The position numbers and the translations under genes were made by a program. Below the pieces are notes generated by a model. It was given only the letters and a program-made list of their open reading frames with translations. It did no database searches and was not told the origin of the DNA. Positions 22,499 to 28,815 of a stretch of DNA of 28,815 bases are shown here, piece by piece. The DNA comes from CAVTWS01 sp964390555. Its GTDB lineage: Bacteria > Actinomycetota > Acidimicrobiia > Acidimicrobiales > SHLQ01. The DNA lies in contig CAYMJU010000159.1 in assembly GCA_964390555.1 (NCBI GenBank), positions 1-28,815 on the forward strand, read 5' to 3'. Positions within the stretch are counted from its first letter, which is position 1. The number at the start of each line of letters is the position of its first letter.

Positions 22499-24784
22499 TC
22501 AGAGCCACGGCAACCGGACGCGAGGAGCCTCGCTGATGCAGAAGCGCTCGTGGTCGAGGCTGAGGTTCGGGTTGAACGACGGGTCGTCGAGCAGGCGGTT
22601 GCCCCAGCGCTCGAGCATCGTGTACGTCTCGCCCTGGAATCGCCTCTGCTTGGCGAGCGTGTCCTCGGCGCCACGGGACTTCGATTCGTAGTGGTAGAGC
22701 TCGGCCCATGGCGTGAACACCACGCGGTAGCCGGCGTCGGCCACCTTGAGGCAGTAGTCGATGTCGTTGAAGGCCACGGCCAAGCTGGCCTCGTCGAGTC
22801 CACCGATCTGGTCCCAGATCGTGCGCCGGGTGAGCAGGCAGGCACCGGTGACGGCACCGACGGCGTGGACGCACTCGAGCCGGCAGAAGTAGCCGTAGCT
22901 GTCGGGGGTCTCGAACTTGTGCGCGTGACCGGCCACGCCGCCCATGCCCAGGATCACGCCGCCGTGCTGGATGCTGCCGTCTCGGTAGCGGAGCTTGGCG
23001 CCGACTGCACCGATGTCGGGTCGAGTGCCCTGCACGAGCATCTCGGTCAGCCACTCGGGGTTGATGACCTCGGTGTCGTTGTTGAGCAGCAACACGTAGT
23101 CACCCGACGAGTGAGCGACGGCGAAGTTGTTGACCGCCGAGTAGTTGAACGGGGCGTCGTAGCTCAACACCTGTACAGCCGGGTGTTCCTGCACCTGGTC
23201 GAGGTAGGCGACCGCGGCCGGGTCGGAGGACTGGTTGTCGACGATCAGGATCTCGAACCGGGCGTGGGTGGTTCGCTCGATGACCGAGTCGACGGCGGTG
23301 CGCAACAGCGACACCTGGTCGCGGGTCGGGATGACGATCGACACCAGTTGGCTGCCAGACAGTGTGCTGGTCACGTGGTACGTCGTGGCTGCTCGTCCGA
23401 CCGAGGCCACTGCGCCGCGACGGGTGCGGTCGAGGTGGTCCTGGACCGCCCGGACTCCGGCTTCCTCGGCGTAGCTCTTCTGGCTCGTCGAGCGAGCGGT
23501 CGACCCCGCGATTGCCCGCCAGTGGTAGAGCACGTGGGGAATGTGTCCGATGCGGCTCGCGTCGAGACGCTCAGTGATGCGGAACAAAAGGTCGTAGTCC
23601 TGGCTTCCTTCGTAGCCCTCGCGGAATCCGCCAACGCTCGCGACGAGCTCGCGGCGCATGACGACAAGGTGCCCGATGTAGTTCTGCGACTCGAGCAGCT
23701 CGGGGTTCCAAGGAGGTTTGAAGAACGGGTCGTAGTGCTTGCCTCGCTCGTCGATCTTGTCCTCGTCGGAGTACACGAGATCGTGTTCGGGATGCTCGGC
23801 GAGATGCAGCGCCATCACGGCGAGCGCGTACTCGGGGAGCTCGTCGTCGTGGTCGAGCAGCGCCACGAAGTCGCCGGTCGCCAGTTCGAGGGCGCTGTTC
23901 GAGCATGCCGAGATGTGCCCGTTCTCGGCCCGGTGGACCACCTTGATCCGGGTATCGGATGCGGCGGCCCGATCGAGCACGGTACGAACGTGGGGCGATG
24001 GCGATGCGTCGTCGGCGATGCACAGTTCCCAGTGTGGATAACGCTGCGCGGTCACCGACTCGATCATGCGACGGAGAAATCGCTCGGGCGTGTCGTAGAC
24101 GGGAACGACGATCGAGATCGTCGGTGGGTCGGTGAGCTCGGCCACCCGTCGGTCCAGCTTCGCCCGGTCGATGTCGTCGAGCTCGGCGTAGAGCGAACGC
24201 CACTCGTCGTAGCGGATGGCGTCCTCGAGGGCGCCGGCACCGCGCTGATCCTGCAGGGAGTCGTAGCGGCTCACCATGTGGCGGCGCAGGCCGCCGATGC
24301 CACCCTCGCGCAAGTGGCTCCAGGCCCGCGCGAGCGTGTCGCGGCGCCGGGTCTCACCCCTTATGAACGCGCCGACCTGGGTGCCGATCATGGTCGCGAA
24401 CGCCGACGACTTCCGGATGGGCCGGACCGTGGGTCCGATCAGATCGACGTAGCCCGACGCGCCGGGGAGCTCGAGCGTCGCCGAGGTGAGGTCGTCAGGG
24501 ACGAACAGCACCCTGGTGAATCTGTCGTGGCGCCGCCGGCTGAATCGCTGCCGGGCCGGGAACTGGGGGTTGGCCTCGGTGAACGTGCGCAGGATCGGCG
24601 GGCTCGCGGCGCGGGCGTCGCGGGTGCGATAGGTCGTGGAGATCACGACCCAGCCCCGCGGAAGGTCCTGGGGTTCGAGCCCGATCTCCGGGCTCGACCC
24701 CGTGACCCTGGCCCGCGTCCGCGACGCGGGGTCGAGGTCGATGAGCTGGAGTCGGGTCATCGGGACGAACCGCTTGCTTGGCAT
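22499..24784 (-). CDS. Double GT2 glycosyltransferase (two GT-A domains)
   Basis: A 761-residue protein with two family 2 transferase modules. The first, about 222-450, has ISIVVPVYDTPE, IADDASPS, DHDDE (311-315) and a GSQDYDLLFR acceptor segment. The second, about 479-700, has VSIVIPTRDQ, IVDNQSSD, NNDTE (568-572) and FNDIDYCLKV. Both keep the metal-binding acidic residues, so both may be active. Residues about 1-130 are a beta-rich N-terminal domain. This three-part layout is typical of rhamnan and O-antigen polymer-forming enzymes that add two different linkages, which fits the dTDP-rhamnose genes. ATG 24784 is chosen; a GTG at 24874 overlaps the candidate -10 box. It is first in the unit with the FkbM, methyltransferase and GT32 genes. 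Confidence 0.88.
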   Translation of the reverse strand: MPSKRFVPMTRLQLIDLDPASRTRARVTGSSPEIGLEPQDLPRGWVVISTTYRTRDARAASPPILRTFTEANPQFPARQRFSRRRHDRFTRVLFVPDDLTSATLELPGASGYVDLIGPTVRPIRKSSAFATMIGTQVGAFIRGETRRRDTLARAWSHLREGGIGGLRRHMVSRYDSLQDQRGAGALEDAIRYDEWRSLYAELDDIDRAKLDRRVAELTDPPTISIVVPVYDTPERFLRRMIESVTAQRYPHWELCIADDASPSPHVRTVLDRAAASDTRIKVVHRAENGHISACSNSALELATGDFVALLDHDDELPEYALAVMALHLAEHPEHDLVYSDEDKIDERGKHYDPFFKPPWNPELLESQNYIGHLVVMRRELVASVGGFREGYEGSQDYDLLFRITERLDASRIGHIPHVLYHWRAIAGSTARSTSQKSYAEEAGVRAVQDHLDRTRRGAVASVGRAATTYHVTSTLSGSQLVSIVIPTRDQVSLLRTAVDSVIERTTHARFEILIVDNQSSDPAAVAYLDQVQEHPAVQVLSYDAPFNYSAVNNFAVAHSSGDYVLLLNNDTEVINPEWLTEMLVQGTRPDIGAVGAKLRYRDGSIQHGGVILGMGGVAGHAHKFETPDSYGYFCRLECVHAVGAVTGACLLTRRTIWDQIGGLDEASLAVAFNDIDYCLKVADAGYRVVFTPWAELYHYESKSRGAEDTLAKQRRFQGETYTMLERWGNRLLDDPSFNPNLSLDHERFCISEAPRVRLPWL

Positions 24785-24872
24785 GGTGGTCACTCGTTCG
24801 TGAGCGGTTCCGGAGGTCGCGGTCCCACGACTCGCCAGGCGATGGCCGGACCCGGGGACAACAGGCGCGTGC

Positions 24873-24878
24873 ACTGTA
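24873..24878 (-). promoter_or_regulatory. Candidate -10 box of the GT2 unit
   Basis: TACAGT on the minus strand, about 88 bases before ATG 24784. It would start the transcript near 24866 and leave a leader of about 80 bases. No clear -35 was found. Confidence 0.35.
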
Positions 24879-24956
24879 GTCGGGCCGCCGCTTCAGCCCT
24901 CCCTGGGTTGGTCGGCCCGGCATTGCTCGGCGGTCTCTTGGGGGGACGACCAGCCG

Positions 24957-24962
24957 TATGAT
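24957..24962 (+). promoter_or_regulatory. -10 box of the zinc-ribbon methyltransferase operon
   Basis: TATGAT, close to consensus, lies 24 bases before GTG 24987. It is followed by GGAGG (24974-24978) eight bases before the start. This is one of the few clearly leadered starts in the window. Confidence 0.5.
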
Positions 24963-24986
24963 GTCCGCTGATCGGAGGCAGGCGCG

Positions 24987-25883
24987 GTGGTCGCTCAGCT
25001 AGTCGTGGACAGGGCGTGCCCGGTGTGCTCGAGCCGTCGGGTCCGCCACCCGCGGCGCCCGGATCTTCCGATCGAGTGCCGCGACTGCGGCCATGGCGAT
25101 TCCTCCCATGCGGTTCGAAGCGGCGAGGTGGTCAATCAGGATCCCGATCGGGACCCCCCGTCCCGCCCCGGATTGCTCCATCGAGATCAGCTCAGGATCA
25201 TTGCGCCGCTCTTGCGCCGAGGGGGCCCGCTCATCGACATCGGGTGCAGTAGCGGCACGTTGCTGCGCCACGCACTCGATCACATCGGCGCGCCGGCGAG
25301 TTCATACGGGACCGAGATAAGCGAACCGAATCGCCGCGCCGCCGCCCGCGCCGGGGTGAGAGTCGAGCAGGAGCTGGCCGAGGTAGGGGCTGGAGCCGTG
25401 GTGACGATGTGGCACTCGGCGGAGCATTTCCCGCTTCCGACGCTGCGCACGCTGCTGTCCGATCTTCGCTCGCGAAGCGACGACGACGTCCGGCTCGTCG
25501 TCTCGGTGCCGAACGGCGCCAGCCTTCAATGGAAGCTCTTTCGGTCGCGCTGGACCTACTTCGATCCGGGTGCTCACTTCTCACAGTTCACACCTCGATC
25601 GCTCGACCACCTAGTGGGCGAGTGCGGCTGGCGTAGGTCGGCATCGCCGCGCACACCGGTGTACGGCGCATTCGGCGCGATCCAGAGCTCGATCAACCTG
25701 CTTCGGCCTCACAACGAGCTCTACCTTGCGCTCAAGCGCGGCGAGGGTCGCGTGCCCCCATCTCGTCTGGCGTTGTCGCTCGGGGCAGCCGTTCTCACCT
25801 CGCCGGTGGCACTGGCCGCGAGCACGACGGAGCTCGTCGGTAGGCGAGCGAGCGTCGTCACGGCGGTGTTCGCTCCCGCATGA
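24987..25883 (+). CDS. SAM methyltransferase with N-terminal zinc ribbon
   Basis: A 298-residue protein. Cys11/Cys14 and Cys31/Cys34 form a small zinc ribbon (CPVC and CRDC). The methyltransferase core starts at DIGCSSG (84-90), with YGTEIS for the second strand, MWHSAEHF in the motif IV position and VVSVPNG after it. This layout resembles methyltransferases of nucleotide-sugar and glycan clusters whose Cys cluster precedes the SAM domain. A hydrophobic stretch near 268-285 could touch the membrane. GGAGG eight bases upstream supports the GTG start. Its stop overlaps the next gene's start by four bases (ATGA), so the two are translationally coupled. The acceptor is unknown. Confidence 0.85.
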   Translation: MVAQLVVDRACPVCSSRRVRHPRRPDLPIECRDCGHGDSSHAVRSGEVVNQDPDRDPPSRPGLLHRDQLRIIAPLLRRGGPLIDIGCSSGTLLRHALDHIGAPASSYGTEISEPNRRAAARAGVRVEQELAEVGAGAVVTMWHSAEHFPLPTLRTLLSDLRSRSDDDVRLVVSVPNGASLQWKLFRSRWTYFDPGAHFSQFTPRSLDHLVGECGWRRSASPRTPVYGAFGAIQSSINLLRPHNELYLALKRGEGRVPPSRLALSLGAAVLTSPVALAASTTELVGRRASVVTAVFAPA

Positions 25884-27805
25884 CGACAGCCGCGAGCCTG
25901 TCCGACCCGGTCGATCCTGCCGCTTCGGCGGGCCTCCGGATCCGCGGATCGGCCGTCGCTCCGTGGGTCCTCGCTCTCGCCTCCGTGCTGCCGACGGTGG
26001 CCGTGGTGCGCCGGCTGCTGTCCGACACCCGGCGCGGACTCGATTTCACCGACGAGGGCATGTACCTGCTCTCGGCCGACGCTCGTTCGGCCGAGTCCAG
26101 CTTCCACAACGCGTTTGGTCGCTACACCCAGGTTCTCTACCGCTTGGCCGGCCACGACGTCGCCCGATTCCGAGTGTTGGGCGTGGTCCTGCTCGTCGTG
26201 GCGGCGGCTGCACTGGGCGATCGCATTGCCGTGCTCGCCGGCAGACTCCGAGGCCATGCCGTAGGTGGGCCGGTGCGCATCGCCAGCGGCGCCGCGTTGG
26301 TCTCGGCGTGCCTGCATTACTACGTCCTGATGCTGCTCACGCCGAGCTACAACTGGCTGAACCTCGTAGGGATCGTGCTCATGATGGCGGCGGTCGCCCA
26401 TCTGATCGACCGCCCGGTCCCGAGCCTCGCTCGCGCATCGGTCGCCGATCTCTTGTGGATCGGAGTCATGGTTGTCGGTGGCGCAGTCGCCACGATGGGC
26501 AAGCTCAGCTCGGGACCGCTGGTCGCCGGGCTGGGCGTCGCGCTGCTAGCGGCGCTCGCTCGGGGATCCCGCCGTGATCGCCTGCGAATGCTGGGGCTGT
26601 TCGCTGGTTTCACCGGCCTGTTTCTGACCGCTCACTGGGTGGTGATCAATCCACTTCCAGTGACGGTCGACCAGATCCGCCGCGGCAACACGGCGCTTCT
26701 CACGCTAGATCCCGCCTACGGGATCGGAAATGCGCTGCGAAGCGTTCGCGACGCCGCCGAGCTGATTGTGCGAGGACTGCTAGGACATGTCGGTGCTGCT
26801 GCGGCCTTGGTCGCGTTGGCGTCGGCGATCTCGTTGCTATCGACGAGGTTGTCGTCTGGGTCGTCGTTCATTCCGCGCCGCGCCTACACCATGGCGCCCG
26901 GTCTGTTGACATCAGCTGCGTTGGTGGTCCTCGCCAAGCGGCTTCACGACCGAGGTGACTGGCAGGGCGCCGGTTCGGGCTACTCGGTACTCGCGTGGGT
27001 TGGCGTGTCGCTCTCGGCGCTGGCCCTCCTCATCGGGCCGGTCGCGTGGTGCCGCGCCCGCTCGGCGTCAGGCCGCAGAGGGACGATCGTGCTCGCAGCA
27101 ATGGTCCTGTACGCGATGGTCGGCGCGTGCTCGTACGCGTTCGGGTCGGGCAATGGCTTCTTCAACCAGCTCAACGGCGGGATCGGACCTCTGGTCGCGG
27201 GCGTGGCGCTCGTGCTCGTTGTCACGGAACCGGCCCGGCTGGGCCTGCCGGTCGCGGTGCTCGCGCTGGTCATGGGCATCGGTGCTCGCAGCGTCGTGAT
27301 CGACGCCGAGCGATTCCCGTATCGTCAGGGGCCCCTCGCCGGTCAGACCCAGGCCGTCGAGATCGGGCGGGCGGGCGGTGAGCTCATGGTCTCTCCCGAC
27401 ACGGCGCGGTTCATCCACGAGATACGGTCGGGTGCCGCTGACGCGGGCTGGGAGCCGGGCACGCCGCTCCTCGACCTGAGCGCCTACGCCGCCACCGTGC
27501 TGTACATCCTCGACGCCCGACCCCCGGTCACGATCATCCCGAGCGTTGGTGGATACTCCACTCAACAAGAGCTTGCCGAGTGGTCGGTTGAGCAGATCGT
27601 CGACGCGGGCGACGCCGAGGAGTGGAGCGGCGCCTGGTTGCTCACCCTTGACCAACCCGCAGAGGGTGGCATCGATCCGGCCGTCTTGTCACCGCTCGGT
27701 CGAACGTTTCCCGCCGACTACGAACTCGTCGGCTCGTTCGACCTCGCAGTCCGCGGCGAACGGCTGTCGCTTTGGCGCCCGGCGACGTCGGGCGCGGTGT
27801 CGTAG
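25880..27805 (+). CDS. Polytopic membrane protein, GT-C glycosyltransferase-like
   Basis: A 641-residue integral membrane protein with about 10-12 hydrophobic segments between residues 27 and about 475, and a soluble C-terminal part of about 165 residues. The first loop after the first membrane helix holds LDFTDEGMYLL (54-64). An acidic Asp-Glu pair at this place (58-59) is the catalytic mark of GT-C transferases, which use lipid-phosphate sugars and act on the outer face of the membrane. The soluble tail (around 485-635) has no motif I know. It overlaps the zinc-ribbon methyltransferase by four bases and the following SDR gene by one base, so the three form one operon. The GT-C call rests on topology and one motif. 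Confidence 0.65.
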   Translation: MTTAASLSDPVDPAASAGLRIRGSAVAPWVLALASVLPTVAVVRRLLSDTRRGLDFTDEGMYLLSADARSAESSFHNAFGRYTQVLYRLAGHDVARFRVLGVVLLVVAAAALGDRIAVLAGRLRGHAVGGPVRIASGAALVSACLHYYVLMLLTPSYNWLNLVGIVLMMAAVAHLIDRPVPSLARASVADLLWIGVMVVGGAVATMGKLSSGPLVAGLGVALLAALARGSRRDRLRMLGLFAGFTGLFLTAHWVVINPLPVTVDQIRRGNTALLTLDPAYGIGNALRSVRDAAELIVRGLLGHVGAAAALVALASAISLLSTRLSSGSSFIPRRAYTMAPGLLTSAALVVLAKRLHDRGDWQGAGSGYSVLAWVGVSLSALALLIGPVAWCRARSASGRRGTIVLAAMVLYAMVGACSYAFGSGNGFFNQLNGGIGPLVAGVALVLVVTEPARLGLPVAVLALVMGIGARSVVIDAERFPYRQGPLAGQTQAVEIGRAGGELMVSPDTARFIHEIRSGAADAGWEPGTPLLDLSAYAATVLYILDARPPVTIIPSVGGYSTQQELAEWSVEQIVDAGDAEEWSGAWLLTLDQPAEGGIDPAVLSPLGRTFPADYELVGSFDLAVRGERLSLWRPATSGAVS

Positions 27806-28815
27806 TGAACGTGATCGTCACCGGCTCGACCGGCTTCGTAGGGGGAGTGCTCGCTCGACGGCTGCTGGCCGAAGGTCACCATGTCGTCGGAGCGGCGCGC
27901 TCCCAGCACGTTCGGACGCTTCTGTCGGCCGGTATCGTTCCCGCTCCCGGCCTCGCCGGGGTCCTGTTCGACGGGCTCGAGCCTGGAGCCGAGGAGCTCG
28001 AGATGCTCGGCCGAGTCGATGTCGTGTACCACCTGGCGGGCGACGCGACGTTCGGCAATGGCGAGCACTACCTGACGGCAAACGTCGAGCCGACCCGCCG
28101 GCTCGTCGAGCTCCTGGGAGCTCATGGGACGTCGGTTCGGATGGTCGTGTTCGCCAGCACCCTCGGTGCCCAGGACCGTGACCCGGCCGAGTCGCTCGAT
28201 GTCGCCCTCACCGAGGAGTCCGCCGCGGTGCCGACAACCGATTACGGTCGCTCCAAGCTGGCGGCCGAGCGCCTCCTCGAGCAGTCCGGCCTACCGATTC
28301 GCATCGCCCGCCTGGGTATGGTGGTCGGGGCCGACATGCGCCCGGGGAGCCACCTCGCCGTCGTGGTCGAGACGGCGCGCCGGGTACCCGACGTCGTGTT
28401 GCGCCAGCTCGGGGGTGTCCTCCCGATCGTGCAGGTCGATGATGCGTGCTCGGCGCTGGAGCTGCTGGCCGAGCACCCCGAGGCATCGAGCGAGCCGTAC
28501 CTCGTCGTGGCCGACAACGTCTCGGTGCCCGACGTGGTCGCCGTGCTGCGAACGGGCCGCGCTCCCGACATTGGTCGGGGTCCGGCGCTACTGGCCCGAG
28601 TCGCCGCCCCGGTTCGCCCGCGGCTGCCGTTCCGCCTCCGCAGCATGATGCTCCCCGAGCTGAGAGTCAGTGCCGACCGGCTCCGGGGTCTCGGGTGGGT
28701 GCCGTCGGCGTCGTGGGTGGACGCGGTCCTCGAAGTCGCCACGAGGGTAGATCTCCGGCACGGCGTCGCCACGCCGCCGCCAGGATGGACGATCGTCACC
28801 GGCGCCGCGTCGGGC
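27805..28815 (+). CDS. Extended SDR (epimerase/dehydratase type) fused to a second SDR domain, 3'-truncated by window
   Basis: Translation from GTG 27805 stays open for 337 codons to the window edge. Residues 1 to about 300 form an extended SDR: TGSTGFVG (6-13) for NAD(P), FAST (116-119), and YGRSK (147-151) with the Tyr-Lys pair, followed by RLGMVVG. This looks like a nucleotide-sugar or lipid-linked substrate oxidoreductase. After a short Pro-rich linker (324-326) the last residues read GWTIVTGAASG (327-337), the usual glycine-rich start of a classical SDR, so a second Rossmann domain seems to follow. The GTG overlaps the stop of the GT-C-like gene by one base (TAGTG). The second domain's extent is outside the window. 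Confidence 0.82.
   Translation, partial: MNVIVTGSTGFVGGVLARRLLAEGHHVVGAARSQHVRTLLSAGIVPAPGLAGVLFDGLEPGAEELEMLGRVDVVYHLAGDATFGNGEHYLTANVEPTRRLVELLGAHGTSVRMVVFASTLGAQDRDPAESLDVALTEESAAVPTTDYGRSKLAAERLLEQSGLPIRIARLGMVVGADMRPGSHLAVVVETARRVPDVVLRQLGGVLPIVQVDDACSALELLAEHPEASSEPYLVVADNVSVPDVVAVLRTGRAPDIGRGPALLARVAAPVRPRLPFRLRSMMLPELRVSADRLRGLGWVPSASWVDAVLEVATRVDLRHGVATPPPGWTIVTGAASG

Noticed and set aside
22550..24961. 803-codon plus-strand frame antisense to the GT2 gene
   Set aside because: Composition is Val/Glu/Arg/Gly-biased with no domain, while the minus strand carries two complete GT2 domains. It is a codon-bias shadow.

Overview
The window is high-GC, gene-dense bacterial DNA with GTG starts, 1-4 base gene overlaps and TAnnnT boxes placed directly before start codons. 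The gene content fits an actinobacterium: a long-form RmlA, SpoIID/LytB-type secreted proteins with actinobacterial C-terminal repeats, and an ABC glycan exporter. My best guess is the class Acidimicrobiia (Ilumatobacter/Microthrix-like). This is inferred from gene style, since there is no rRNA in the window.

Layout. Positions 1-3585 hold housekeeping genes: the 3' part of a leucyl aminopeptidase (M17), a convergent unknown gene with a near-consensus promoter, a sirtuin, and a rhodanese-MoeB fusion. Positions 3643-8643 hold a flippase-like membrane protein followed by the four dTDP-L-rhamnose genes in the order rmlA, rmlC-like, rmlB, rmlD. Positions 8625-15192 (minus strand) hold an ABC-2 glycan exporter (permease and ATPase) followed by two large secreted SpoIID/LytB proteins. 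Positions 15285-19201 (plus) hold a GT4-GT2 fusion glycosyltransferase overlapping a repeat protein with a degenerate methyltransferase domain. Positions 19220-24784 (minus) hold a double GT2 glycosyltransferase, an FkbM methyltransferase, a lower-GC methyltransferase and a GT32 transferase. Positions 24987-28815 (plus) hold an overlapping trio: zinc-ribbon methyltransferase, GT-C-like membrane protein, and an SDR protein that runs into a second SDR domain at the window edge.

Taken together, most of the window (3643-28815) reads as one cell-surface polysaccharide locus. It makes dTDP-rhamnose, assembles and methylates a glycan with several glycosyltransferases and methyltransferases, exports it through the ABC transporter (and perhaps the flippase), and pairs this with secreted enzymes predicted to cut or remodel peptidoglycan. 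The order of sugars and the final structure cannot be read from sequence.

The most unusual items are the pseudo-methyltransferase/coiled-coil/38-residue-repeat protein, the circularly permuted SpoIID pair, an RmlC-like protein lacking two expected active-site residues, the SDR-SDR fusion, and a repeated leaderless-promoter pattern. No tRNA, rRNA, insertion sequence or CRISPR array was seen, and no gene-free stretch exceeds 300 bases.
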